Assembly (NCBI GenBank): GCA_003243425.1
Contig: QFQP01000037.1
Location: forward strand, 1 to 64,000
Direction: 5' to 3'
Origin: Archangium gephyra
Lineage (GTDB): Bacteria > Myxococcota > Myxococcia > Myxococcales > Myxococcaceae
DNA length: 64,000 bases
Translations under genes and position numbers: made by a program
Part shown: piece by piece, positions 15,414 to 23,982 of the stretch
Position numbering within the stretch: position 1 is the first letter of the stretch
Layout of the letters: each line of letters begins with the position of its first letter
The notes under the pieces: model-generated
What the model saw: only the letters and a program-made list of their open reading frames with translations
What the model was told of the DNA's origin: nothing
Database searches by the model: none

Positions 15414-17144
15414 TCAGTTGATGATGTGAACCGCGCGGTACAGCTCGGCGAACTTCGCCAGCGGCATGGTGAAGAAGCCGTCGTTCTTGCCGTCGTGGCC
15501 GTACTCCGACTGGCCCCACGGGTTGCGGAGCTTCACGAACTTCTCGCCGTTCTTCTCTTCGACACCGAGCACCGAGTACGCGTGGTTCGCGTACACGCCG
15601 GTGTTCGTGTAGCGCGCCGACTGGTCCGTGCCGTACGTGCCCGCGGCCATCGGCTTGCCCGCCGCCGCCGCCGTCTTGATGCGCTCGAACATGCGGTCGG
15701 CGTTCGCCGCGCTCAGGTTCTCGTACGAGTACGGGCGGCCCATGACCTCGGCCATCACCTGACCGGCGACACCGCCGTTACCAATCGTGTCGAAGCTGCC
15801 CTTCCACTGCGCGTAGGCCTTCTCGACGATGGGGAACCACAGCTCCATCTTGTCTTTCGCGGTCGAGCCACCGAGCGAGCCACCGTAGAGCGGGCCGCCG
15901 AAGCTGCGAACGTAGAGGTCGCCGTCGACCTTCACTTCGACCGGGCGGCCGCCGCTGTAGCTGTTCGCGGTGTTGAACTTCACGGTGTACGTGCCGTCAC
16001 CGTTGTCCTTCACCATGTTCTTGATGATGTCGGGCTGCATCGCCGCCACCGACGCCAGCGCCGCGGGGAAATAGCAGTTGCCGATGGCGCCCTGGCGCAC
16101 GTCGGCCGCGCTCGGGCCGTCGATGAACAGCGGGCCGGTGAAGCGCTCGGTCTTGAACTTGGGCGTGCCGTCGGCGTTGAGGTCGTCGTTGTGGAGCTTC
16201 GGATCCGGCAGGTCGACGCCGACGATGTCCGTCGCACCACCCGGCACCTTGATCGAGCCGGAGATGCTGGACATGTCGACGTTGTTCTTGCCGTCGCTGA
16301 CCGACACCTTGAACTCGTCGCCAGCCTTGCCCTTCAACTTCAGGCCCGCGGGAATCGAGCCGTTCTCGGTGGCCTTGAAGTCGAACTTCTCGCCGGTGCG
16401 GGCGTTGGTGAAACGAATCGACGCGCCGGGCTCCGAGAGCGGACGGGCGGTGTTGTGCGTGACCGTCACCTCGCCGGTGGTGCCGACGGCCGCGAGGTCC
16501 ATGCGCTCGAGGTTCACGACGGCGTTGCGCGTGTCGCGGGTCTCGATGCCCTTCGCTTCGATGGTGAGCCAGTCGCTGGTCGACCCGTCGGCCGCGCGCG
16601 TGCGCATGCGGATCATGTCGCCTTCGCGAACGTCGGGCATCTGACCCAGGAACTTGCCCGACGCGTCGGCGGTGCTGATGACCATGGTGTCGGTGAGGTG
16701 CAGCCGCCCCGACGGCGCGGTCGAGAGGTTGATGGCTTCGATGACTTCACCGGGCCTGGCGATGCCGGCGATGCCGTTCTTCTGGTCGCCCGTGATGGTG
16801 AGCGGCCCGAAGGTCTCGATGAGCGGCGCCTTGCCGACCAGCGCCTCGAGGAAGTTCTTCGCGCCGAGGTCCATGTTGAAGCCCGACTTCTCGAGCAGCT
16901 GCGTGAGGTCGGCCTTCTCGTCGCGGCTCAGGCCGGCCGAGGCGATCGCGAACTGCTCCGCGCGCGTGATGCCGGGCTTCGTGAGGTTCGACTTCGCCTT
17001 CTCGTACGAGAGCCCGGAGCGGTCACCGACGGCCGACAGAATCTCGATGACGTTGGAGTCGGTCAGCTTCGGCGCCGCCTCCCGCTGGAGGTTCTCGGTG
17101 AAGCTGCGGATGCGGGCGTCCTTGAGGCGAAGCGAAGGAGGCAT
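15414..17144 (-). CDS. Calpain-like cysteine protease
   Basis: A 576-residue protein whose C-terminal 230 residues form a calpain (C2) catalytic domain with all three residues: Cys357 in QGAIGNCYFPAAL, His521 in NHAYSVLG and Asn541 in LRNPWGQSEYG. Residues 1-150 are helical; 150-330 are beta-rich and may carry substrate or regulatory modules. The N terminus has no signal peptide, so it is cytosolic or exported by a non-Sec route. I see no EF-hand, so calcium control is not evident. Start ATG 17144 was preferred over 17192 because GAGG lies about 10 bases upstream. Followed after 10 bases by the small partner gene. Confidence 0.85.
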   Translation of the reverse strand: MPPSLRLKDARIRSFTENLQREAAPKLTDSNVIEILSAVGDRSGLSYEKAKSNLTKPGITRAEQFAIASAGLSRDEKADLTQLLEKSGFNMDLGAKNFLEALVGKAPLIETFGPLTITGDQKNGIAGIARPGEVIEAINLSTAPSGRLHLTDTMVISTADASGKFLGQMPDVREGDMIRMRTRAADGSTSDWLTIEAKGIETRDTRNAVVNLERMDLAAVGTTGEVTVTHNTARPLSEPGASIRFTNARTGEKFDFKATENGSIPAGLKLKGKAGDEFKVSVSDGKNNVDMSSISGSIKVPGGATDIVGVDLPDPKLHNDDLNADGTPKFKTERFTGPLFIDGPSAADVRQGAIGNCYFPAALASVAAMQPDIIKNMVKDNGDGTYTVKFNTANSYSGGRPVEVKVDGDLYVRSFGGPLYGGSLGGSTAKDKMELWFPIVEKAYAQWKGSFDTIGNGGVAGQVMAEVMGRPYSYENLSAANADRMFERIKTAAAAGKPMAAGTYGTDQSARYTNTGVYANHAYSVLGVEEKNGEKFVKLRNPWGQSEYGHDGKNDGFFTMPLAKFAELYRAVHIIN

Positions 17145-17214
17145 GGGTACGAATCCTCGGTGGATCAGACGGGTTGGGGAAAGGTGACCCATTGTCGGTC
17201 ACGGCTGTGCAAAG

Positions 17215-18282
17215 TTGTGTTCCGATGTGCGACATTTGCCGACTTTTTTCGTGAGTCTTTCAAGCCACCGACATTGCTTGGTTTTCCTGGCGCTTTCGGC
17301 CTCGTTTCCAGCACTTGCGCATGACGTCGGGGTCGACGTTTCGGGCGCGGTGACCACCTCCAGCGACGTGAACCCGCGCAGCGGCGGCGCCGGCGTTTCG
17401 GTCACCGGCGCGTGGGACGTCAGCGATTCGTTTTCGGTGTTCGGGTTGGCGGGGTGGCTGCACGACATGCCGACGCGCACCGGCACCACGTCCAGCGACG
17501 GCGGCGATGTCTTCCGCTTCTCGCTGGGCGCGCAGTGGCTGCCGCGCCCGCAGTGGATGGTGATGCTGGCGGTGTCGGGCAGCCCTCCGTCGCAGCAGAC
17601 CAACACCACCACGCGGCGGGTGTTCGACCGCGACGTCGACGCCATCATCGACAGCAACTCGTACAGCTTCGGAGCCCAGCTCTACGGCGGTTGGATGAGC
17701 GACTGGGGCGGCGACTTCGAGTCGATGGTCGACGTGGGCGCAGGCTTCAATCGCTACGACATCTTCCAGAAGCTTCGGCTGCAGGACGGTGAGTTCGTGC
17801 GGCGCCTGTGCGGGCGGCGCGACTTCGAGGTGTGTCAGCTCGTCGACGGCGTGAGCACCCCGCTGTGGCAGGGCCGTTTCTCAGCGAGCTACACGGCGAC
17901 GCTGCTGCGCAACACCGACCTCGGCGCCGAGGTGACCGCCTTCGTCTACGACCGCGACCCGGCTGACGTGGGCTACTTCTCGGTGGTGCAGGCCGGGCGG
18001 AGCGACCTGGGTTCAGGCGTGCCGGTGTTGCCGCTGGTGTTCTCGGTGCGCCCCAGTGTCAGCCACCGCTTCTCGCGCCTCACCCTGCGCGTCAGTTACC
18101 AGTACGGCCTGTACGCCAGCGCGCTGGGCGCGATGCACGCAGCGACCGTGAAGACCACGCTCAAGCTGGGCACTGACTGGAGGCTGTGGCTCTCGGTCAC
18201 CGGTCAACTCGACGTGGACCTCGCGCCGACGATCGTCAGCTTGGGCGGCGCCGCGGTGCTGGGTGTGCTGCGCGTGTTCTGA
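17215..18282 (+). CDS. Outer-membrane beta-barrel-like protein
   Basis: A protein of about 355 residues with a Sec signal (hydrophobic run ending SFPALA) and a body of alternating hydrophobic/polar strands with aromatic girdles (FSVFGLAGWLHD, FRFSLGAQWLPRPQWMVML, LTLRVSYQYGLYASAL), as expected for an outer-membrane barrel. The true start may be GTG 17251, immediately before the signal. Its role is unknown; porin or outer-membrane assay-type proteins fit. It is divergent from the calpain gene. Confidence 0.65.
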   Translation: MCSDVRHLPTFFVSLSSHRHCLVFLALSASFPALAHDVGVDVSGAVTTSSDVNPRSGGAGVSVTGAWDVSDSFSVFGLAGWLHDMPTRTGTTSSDGGDVFRFSLGAQWLPRPQWMVMLAVSGSPPSQQTNTTTRRVFDRDVDAIIDSNSYSFGAQLYGGWMSDWGGDFESMVDVGAGFNRYDIFQKLRLQDGEFVRRLCGRRDFEVCQLVDGVSTPLWQGRFSASYTATLLRNTDLGAEVTAFVYDRDPADVGYFSVVQAGRSDLGSGVPVLPLVFSVRPSVSHRFSRLTLRVSYQYGLYASALGAMHAATVKTTLKLGTDWRLWLSVTGQLDVDLAPTIVSLGGAAVLGVLRVF

Positions 18283-18355
18283 GCGCCGGTACCGTTCTGC
18301 CAGATGTCGATTCTTGCGACGCAACTGTGGTGTGCGCGCGGCGGAGAATTGGCGC

Positions 18356-19744
18356 ATGACGATTCCCATCGACGGCCGTACGCGCATCGCGCCGGTGACC
18401 CGCACGCCAACGCAGCAGCCGGCGGCAGAGGTGACCGAAGCCCAGTTCGACCGCCGCGCGCAGAGGAACCTGCAGAACCTCGAAGGCGGCAGCAACTTCA
18501 GCTCCAGCTCTCTGCCGGCGGTGTCGGCGACGGCGCCGCGCACGGCGACTTCCCAGGCCCGCGGCGTCGAGGCGTTCCGCGCGGTCGACGAGATCCGCAC
18601 AGGCGTCGAGACCCGGCGCATGGCGCTCGATGGCGCCAACGACCGCGTGCGTGAGGCTGAAGCGCGGTTGGCGACGCAGCTGGGCTCGTTGCAGCCGTCG
18701 ATGACGCAGGACCAACTGCAGGCCTATGCCGACGACTACCGCCGTACGACGCCGGCCTACGGTGACGCCATGCGCGCCGCCGAAGACCTCGCCGGTTTCA
18801 TGCGCGACAACGCCGCGCGGCTCTCGCAGGCCCACGCTGATCTGCACCTGCACCCCCGGGCTGACCTGCTTCAGGGCGAAGGCGCGCGCTCCACCGAGGC
18901 GTTGTCGGCCGCAGCCCGCTCGCTGGACACCTACGTCTCGCAGGCGCCGAGCGGCAATCAGGCCCTGCAGCGGATGATCAACGAAGCGTCGGGCGGGCTC
19001 ACGGTGCCGGCGGGCGCCGCCATCGGCGGCACGGGCTTCGTCATCGGGCAGTTGGGCAACGTGGCCGCCAGCCTCGCCGAGGTCTCCAACCGCGCGGCCG
19101 GTGCCTTCGGCGCGGTGGCGGGCGTGGTGAACGGCGCCAACAACCTCGAGCGGTTGCTGCAGGAGGGCCGCGCCGAGCACGCCGTCGGGCTGTTGGGCAA
19201 CACCGCGCAGGTCGCCGGCGGCGTGCTGCGTGTCGGCGGCGTGGCCGTCGGCTCCACCATCGGCATCGTGGGTACCATCGGCGCGCTCGCCGCGCAGGGC
19301 GTATCGGCGTACCGCGACAATGCGCGCACGGTGGCGGAAGTGTCGGCCCGGCTCGGTCGGCTGGGCCTCTCGCCGACCGCGGCCGACACCCTGGCCCGCG
19401 CGAACCCCGAGGCGTTGCGCACGTTGCAGGCGCAGGGCTTCTCGCCTGATCACCTGCAGCGCCTGGCAGGCCTGGGTCAGTCACTGACCTTGCGGGCGCA
19501 CGAGAGCAGCGCTTCGGCCTTCGCGGTGGCCACGCAGCGCCTCGGGTTGTCACCGGAAGCCGCCACGCAGTTCATGGAGCGTCTGGGGTCGCGTGCCGGT
19601 CAGGGCGCGGCCTTGCTGGAGCGCATCATCGCCGGGAATCCGCGCGCCACTTCGCGCGAAGCCATCATGCGGGAGCTCGGTTTCCGACAGCCGCTGGTGT
19701 CCGACGAAACGCGGCTGGCGGTGCTGGCGGCCCTCGGGAGCTGA
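18356..19744 (+). CDS. Large helical protein with Gly-rich hydrophobic centre
   Basis: A 462-residue protein I do not recognise. Residues 1-60 are polar and Pro/Thr-rich, 60-200 are helical. About 215-320 is a Gly/Ala/Val-rich stretch (AAIGGTGFVIGQLGNVAA, GGVAVGSTIGIVGTIGAL) resembling glycine-zipper helices that insert in or cross membranes. The last 130 residues are helical. There is no Sec signal. A membrane-active or secreted effector-like role is possible, but this is inference. Start ATG at 18356 begins the MTIPIDGRTRI sequence; no clear RBS. Confidence 0.6.
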   Translation: MTIPIDGRTRIAPVTRTPTQQPAAEVTEAQFDRRAQRNLQNLEGGSNFSSSSLPAVSATAPRTATSQARGVEAFRAVDEIRTGVETRRMALDGANDRVREAEARLATQLGSLQPSMTQDQLQAYADDYRRTTPAYGDAMRAAEDLAGFMRDNAARLSQAHADLHLHPRADLLQGEGARSTEALSAAARSLDTYVSQAPSGNQALQRMINEASGGLTVPAGAAIGGTGFVIGQLGNVAASLAEVSNRAAGAFGAVAGVVNGANNLERLLQEGRAEHAVGLLGNTAQVAGGVLRVGGVAVGSTIGIVGTIGALAAQGVSAYRDNARTVAEVSARLGRLGLSPTAADTLARANPEALRTLQAQGFSPDHLQRLAGLGQSLTLRAHESSASAFAVATQRLGLSPEAATQFMERLGSRAGQGAALLERIIAGNPRATSREAIMRELGFRQPLVSDETRLAVLAALGS

Positions 19745-19873
19745 GGCGACTTCGCGTTCGTCGCGTGGCGTTTGGGGCGCATTTGCGTCTCAGCGGCCTC
19801 ACGCCGCCGGGCGGGCCGATGAGGAACGCGGTGTGCAGTCGTGCCGGGGAACCACTTTTCCCCGGAGTTCACG

Positions 19874-21409
19874 ATGACCGTGCCGTCGATCTGGAGTGAA
19901 GGCGTTTCACTTCCCACCTGGCCTTCGCTCGACGGAGACCTCGAAGCAGACATCGTCGTCGTCGGTGGCGGCATCACCGGCCTGACCGCGGCGACGTTGC
20001 TCCAGCGCTCGGGCCGCAGCGTGGTGGTGCTCGAGGCCGCGCGCGTCGGCGGCGCCGAAACGGGCCTCACCACCGCGCACCTCACCGAGTTGCTCGACAC
20101 GCGGTACCACGAGCTCGAATCGAAGTTCGGGGTCGAAGGCGCGCGAATGGCCGCCGAGTCATCGCGCGCGGCCATCGACCGAATCGAAGCCTTCTCTCAC
20201 GAGTTCAAACGCAGTTGCGGCTTCGCGCGGGTGCCGGCGTACCTCTATGCCGAGACGGTCGAGCAGCGCCGCGACCTCGAGCAGGAGTTCGACAGCCTGC
20301 GTCGCCTCGGAGCTGACGTGTCGTGGGTCGATTCGTTCCCGCTGCCGCTGCGCGTGGAAGCCGCAGTTCGCGTCGAACATCAGGCGCAGGTGCAGCCGCT
20401 CGAATACCTGCGCGAGCTCGCCTCGCTCTTCATCGAAGCCGGTGGCCGCATCTTCGAGGACACGCGCGTGCTGTCGGTGAAGGACGGCCAGCCCTGCACC
20501 GTGAAGACCGAGAAGGGGGAAGTCAGCGCGCAAGACGTGCTGGTGCTGACCAACGCGCCGGTGAACAACCGCGTCACGCTGCACATGCGCAACTCCGCGT
20601 ACCGCAGCTACGTGGTGGCCGCGCGCATCGAGGCCCCGTTCCCCGACGCGCTGTTCTTCGACATGAACGACCCGTACCACTACACGCGCGCCAACAAGAC
20701 GGCGGCGGGCACGTTCCTCATCGTCGGTGGTGAAGACCACAAGACCGGCAAGGGGGAAGAGACCGCGAACCACTTCGAGGCGCTCGAGCGCTTCACGGCC
20801 GAGAAGTTCAGCGTGAGCGACTTCAGTCACCGCTGGTCCGGCCAGCTCATCGAGCCCGTCGACGGCTTGCCCTTCATCGGTCGGAACCCCGGTGAGCGCC
20901 ACGTGTACGTCGCGACCGGGTACTCCGGTAATGGCATCACCTTCGGCACGCTCGCCGGCATCATGCTGCGCGATGAGCTGCGCGAGACCCCCAGCCCGTG
21001 GGCGGGCCTGTACGCGCCCGACCGCGTGAAGCCGCTGGCCGGCATCAAGGACTTCGTCGCCGAGAACGTCGACTTCCCCACGAGCCTCATGAAGGACCGC
21101 CTCAATCGCGGCGAGGTCAAGAGCGTCGACGAAGTACCGCGCGGCGAAGGCCGCTTGATGCGCGCCAACGGCAAGATGGTCGCGCTCTTCCGCGACGACC
21201 TGGGTGCCATGCACTGCCGCTCTGCGGTGTGCACGCACATGGGCTGCTACGTGCAGTTCAACCAGGCGGAACGCTCGTGGGATTGCCCCTGTCACGGAAG
21301 CCGCTTCGACCCCGATGGCGCGGTGCTCAACGGCCCGGCGGTGACGCCGCTCGAAGAGGTCGAGCTCGACAACGCGAAGGAAGAGGCGCCTTCAGACGTG
21401 CCAGGTTGA
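19874..21409 (+). CDS. FAD-dependent oxidoreductase with C-terminal Rieske domain
   Basis: A 511-residue fusion. The first 380 residues are a DAO-type flavin oxidoreductase (IVVVGGGITGLTAATLLQRSG dinucleotide fold, VYVATGYSGNGITFG near the flavin C-terminal motif). The last 100 residues are a Rieske [2Fe-2S] domain with CTHMGC and CPCHGSRFD, giving two Cys and two His ligands. The fusion passes electrons between flavin and iron-sulphur centre in one chain; the substrate is unknown. Start ATG 19874 is supported by GGAG seven bases upstream. The DUF421 gene follows after 12 bases. Confidence 0.88.
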   Translation: MTVPSIWSEGVSLPTWPSLDGDLEADIVVVGGGITGLTAATLLQRSGRSVVVLEAARVGGAETGLTTAHLTELLDTRYHELESKFGVEGARMAAESSRAAIDRIEAFSHEFKRSCGFARVPAYLYAETVEQRRDLEQEFDSLRRLGADVSWVDSFPLPLRVEAAVRVEHQAQVQPLEYLRELASLFIEAGGRIFEDTRVLSVKDGQPCTVKTEKGEVSAQDVLVLTNAPVNNRVTLHMRNSAYRSYVVAARIEAPFPDALFFDMNDPYHYTRANKTAAGTFLIVGGEDHKTGKGEETANHFEALERFTAEKFSVSDFSHRWSGQLIEPVDGLPFIGRNPGERHVYVATGYSGNGITFGTLAGIMLRDELRETPSPWAGLYAPDRVKPLAGIKDFVAENVDFPTSLMKDRLNRGEVKSVDEVPRGEGRLMRANGKMVALFRDDLGAMHCRSAVCTHMGCYVQFNQAERSWDCPCHGSRFDPDGAVLNGPAVTPLEEVELDNAKEEAPSDVPG

Positions 21410-21421
21410 TACGAGTCGTGT

Positions 21422-21895
21422 GTGTTCGACTGGTTCCACCTGACCGTCTCGCCGCTGGAGCTCATCGCCCGGGCCTCGCTGATGTACTGGGCGTTGTTCC
21501 TGCTGTTCCGGCTCGTGCTCCGGCGCGACGTGGGCGCGGTGGGCATGAGCGATTTCCTGTTCGTCGTGCTGGTGGGTGACGCCACCCAGAACGCGATGAG
21601 CGGAGACCACTACGGCGTCGCCGACGGCCTGGTGGTGGTCGGCACGCTGGCCACGTGGAACCAGCTGACCGACGTGCTCTCGTACCATGTGCCCTTCATC
21701 GAGAAGCTGATGAAGCCGAGGCGCCTGCTGCTCTTCGCGCACGGGCAGTTGAACCGGCGGAACATGCGGCGCGAGTTCATCACCATGGACGAGCTGCGCA
21801 CCAAGCTGCACGAGGAGGGCTTGAAGGACTTCAACGAGGCCGAGCGCATCTGGCTCGAGAGCAACGGCGAGCTGGCGGTCATCAAGAAGGGCTGA
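21422..21895 (+). CDS. DUF421 (YetF-type) membrane protein
   Basis: A 157-residue protein with two or three N-terminal membrane helices (LIARASLMYWALFLLFRLVL, FLFVVLVGD, ADGLVVVGTLA) and a cytoplasmic domain containing LLLFAHGQLNRRNMRREFITMDELRTKL, the hallmark DUF421 region. Family members are small inner-membrane proteins linked to envelope or spore functions in other bacteria; the reaction is not known. GTG start 12 bases after the oxidoreductase, so probably co-transcribed. Confidence 0.8.
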   Translation: MFDWFHLTVSPLELIARASLMYWALFLLFRLVLRRDVGAVGMSDFLFVVLVGDATQNAMSGDHYGVADGLVVVGTLATWNQLTDVLSYHVPFIEKLMKPRRLLLFAHGQLNRRNMRREFITMDELRTKLHEEGLKDFNEAERIWLESNGELAVIKKG

Positions 21896-22044
21896 GCGTC
21901 ACTCGCGTCGACGGCTCCCGAGCTTCCTGGTCGTCACGCGCCGCCACGCAGCGCGGCCCAGCGTCACCACGAGGACGAGCGTCGGCAGCGCAGCGAGCAG
22001 GGCTTGAAACGTCTTCACGCGCCTGCTCGTAGCCGCGAGTGGAA

Positions 22045-22070
22045 CAAAAAGCCCGTTCACCGGGCTTCTT
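22045..22070 (-). terminator. Rho-independent terminator
   Basis: On the minus strand the stem AGCCCGG-TGAA-CGGGCT is followed by TTTTTG. It lies 14 bases after the stop of the lipoprotein gene at 22084. The opposite strand also has a T-rich flank, so it may end transcription from the DUF421 side as well. Confidence 0.8.
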
Positions 22071-22083
22071 GCAGCCCTCGCTG

Positions 22084-22842
22084 TCACGGGCCGCAGCGCA
22101 GCGCGACCGTGCCGCTGCGACCACCGCTGGTGCTCCACGCAGCGTTCGCCGAACCGTCGTAGGTGAGCGTCACTTCACGCCCCCGCGCGCCGCTGTGAAC
22201 GATGGTGCCGCTGCTCGGGCACTGCGCCTTGCACTTGCGGAAGCCCGACACCGTGGTCGACGTCACGCGCGTCGAGCCGGTGGTGCCGTCGAGCGTGATG
22301 CACTCCGTCGCTTCGTCCCACGTCACCGTGTAGTCGCCCTCACGCGAGACCGTGTTGCCGCGCGGGCCGGTGCCACTGGTCTCTGACGCAATCTCGGCGC
22401 GCTTCACCGAACCCTGCTGCGTGGCGTCGACGGTGGCCTTCAGGTTCAACGTCGCGTCGTTCGCCTTGAAGCCGGTGCTCTCGATGAGCACCCGCACCAC
22501 GTCGCTCGAGGGCCGCGAATAGGTCGCGGTCACCGTGCCGGTCATCGTCACCAGGCCGTACCTGCCCGTGCAGTTGTTGAACACGTAGGTCGTGGTGGCA
22601 CCCGCCGTGGTGGTGGTCAGGCAGCTCGACGGCTGCATGTTCGCCTTCACCCGCGTCTCCGCAGCAGCGGCCAGGTCCTCGGGCGTGCCGGTGGTGCCCA
22701 CCTCATCCGACAGCTCCGAGGTGAGGGCGGCTTCGGTCGACGACACCGCGGCCGACTCATCGGCGGCCTCGGCTTCGTCCGATTCACCCCCACAGGCGGC
22801 CAGCGAGAGCACACAGAGGGGGACGAGCAAGCGGTGCAACAT
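22084..22842 (-). CDS. Lipoprotein with acidic linker
   Basis: A 252-residue lipoprotein. The signal ends LSLAAC and is followed by an acidic Ser/Glu/Ala linker (GGESDEAEAADESAAVSS). The body is Thr/Ser-rich beta sequence with Cys pairs (SSCLTTTT with FNNCTGRYG; FRKCKAQCPSSG; ALRCGP), suggesting a disulphide-held beta sandwich. Function unknown. The ATG at 22842 has AAGGAG seven bases upstream. It is divergent from the sigma-factor operon. Confidence 0.75.
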   Translation of the reverse strand: MLHRLLVPLCVLSLAACGGESDEAEAADESAAVSSTEAALTSELSDEVGTTGTPEDLAAAAETRVKANMQPSSCLTTTTAGATTTYVFNNCTGRYGLVTMTGTVTATYSRPSSDVVRVLIESTGFKANDATLNLKATVDATQQGSVKRAEIASETSGTGPRGNTVSREGDYTVTWDEATECITLDGTTGSTRVTSTTVSGFRKCKAQCPSSGTIVHSGARGREVTLTYDGSANAAWSTSGGRSGTVALRCGP

Positions 22843-22880
22843 GGCGGTTCTCCTTCGAGGTTCAGCGGGTGGTGCTGACT

Positions 22881-22905
22881 GGAACCCGGGCCGCTCGCGG
22901 CGGTT
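22881..22905 (+). promoter_or_regulatory. Possible ECF-type promoter of the sigma operon
   Basis: GGAACC (22881-22886) and CGGTT (22901-22905), 14 bases apart, resemble the GGAAC...CGTT promoters that many ECF sigma factors use to transcribe their own genes. Spacing is one or two bases short of the common 16-17, so this is a weak call. Confidence 0.25.
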
Positions 22906-22978
22906 GCGGGCGCCGGAATTCGTGTGAGATTTCCGAAACCACTTCGGCCCACGCGGGTTGAAGGCAGGTGTGCAAGCC

Positions 22979-23521
22979 GTGAGTGACGACGACGCCGAGC
23001 TGATGCTGCGCGTGAGCCGGGGAGACCGGCAGGCGTTCACGCAGCTCTTCGACCGTCATCAACAGCGCGTGGTGCGCTTCTGCTACCGCTTCACCGGCGA
23101 CCGCTCGCGGGCCGAAGAGCTCGCGCAAGACACCTTCGTCCGGCTGTTCCGCAGCGCCGACCGCTACCAGGCGCGCGCGAAGTTCTCGACGTTCCTCTTT
23201 CACATCGCCACCAACCTCTGTCTCAACGCCCAGCGCGGCGCGAAGGCGCGGCCCCAGACCACGATGGAGCTCGAGGTTGAAAAGCCCGACGTCGACTCAC
23301 CCGAGGCGACGCTCGCCGCGAAAGACACCGAAGCCGCGGTGCAGCGCGCGTTGTCGAACATGAGCGACCGCGAACGCGCGGCCTTCGCCATGGCGCGCTT
23401 CGAGGGCCTGCCGTACCGCGACATCGCCGAGGCGCTCGACGCCAGCGAAGCCGCCATCAAGTCACTGGTTCATCGTGCGTCGCTGCAGGTGGTCGCACAG
23501 CTCGAGAGGAGCGCCTCATGA
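22979..23521 (+). CDS. ECF RNA polymerase sigma factor
   Basis: A sigma-70 family factor of about 180 residues. Region 2 is clear (AFTQLFDRHQQRVVRFCYRF, RAEELAQDTFVRLFRSADRY, FLFHIATNLCLNAQR) and region 4 follows (ALSNMSDRERAAFAMARFEGLPYRDIAEAL, then a recognition helix ending IKSLVHRA). No region 3 or extra domains, as in ECF factors. Start GTG 22979 is preferred; TTG 22958 and GTG 22970 are possible. It overlaps the anti-sigma gene by 4 bases, so the two are translationally coupled. Confidence 0.9.
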   Translation: MSDDDAELMLRVSRGDRQAFTQLFDRHQQRVVRFCYRFTGDRSRAEELAQDTFVRLFRSADRYQARAKFSTFLFHIATNLCLNAQRGAKARPQTTMELEVEKPDVDSPEATLAAKDTEAAVQRALSNMSDRERAAFAMARFEGLPYRDIAEALDASEAAIKSLVHRASLQVVAQLERSAS

Positions 23522-23982
23522 CGCACGAAGAAGCAGAAGCGGAGCTCAGCGCGTGGCTCGACGGAGAGCTGCCTGCCGAGAGGGCCGGGGCAGTCGAAGC
23601 CGCCGTCGCCGCCGATGCACGGCTCTCGGCGCTCGCTCAGAAGTTGAGGGAGTCGAAGTCGCTGCTCGCTTCGCTCGAAGCGCCGGCGCCCTCGTCGCGA
23701 TTGCGCGCGAACGTGCTGAGCGCCATCGCTGCACCTTCTCCGCAACCGTGGTGGAGGTCGTGGCTCACCGTGCCGCGCGTGAGCCTGGGTGCGCTCGCCG
23801 CCGCCGCGTTGATCAGCGCCTTCCTCTGGTCGCGCCCCGACCCCGAGACGCCCGACGTCGACAGGCTCCTCGTCGCCCAGAACCTCGACTTGCTCGAAGA
23901 CTACGAAGTGATGTCACTGCGTGACCCGGAAGACCTCGAGGTCATCGCCGCCATGAATGAACTGCAGGAGGCCACGCCATGA
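23518..23982 (+). CDS. Membrane anti-sigma factor
   Basis: A 154-residue protein. The N-terminal 75 residues (HEEAEAELSAWLDGELP and following helices) resemble anti-sigma domains that clamp sigma factors, without the HxxxCxxC zinc motif. One membrane helix lies at about 88-104 (LGALAAAALISAFLW). The periplasmic tail has AQNLDLLEDYEVM, related to the motif in the 53-residue protein at the end of the operon. It probably holds the sigma factor at the membrane until an envelope signal. Starts with ATGA overlap on the sigma gene and ends with ATGA overlap on the next gene. Confidence 0.8.
   Translation: MTHEEAEAELSAWLDGELPAERAGAVEAAVAADARLSALAQKLRESKSLLASLEAPAPSSRLRANVLSAIAAPSPQPWWRSWLTVPRVSLGALAAAALISAFLWSRPDPETPDVDRLLVAQNLDLLEDYEVMSLRDPEDLEVIAAMNELQEATP

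Noticed and set aside
18236..19453. Open frame of 405 codons on the minus strand
   Set aside because: Mirror of the Gly-rich helical protein gene; no start signals or domain.
21899..22060. Small hydrophobic frame on the minus strand (53 residues from GTG)
   Set aside because: Its start lies inside the terminator of the neighbouring lipoprotein gene and no RBS is seen, so translation is doubtful.
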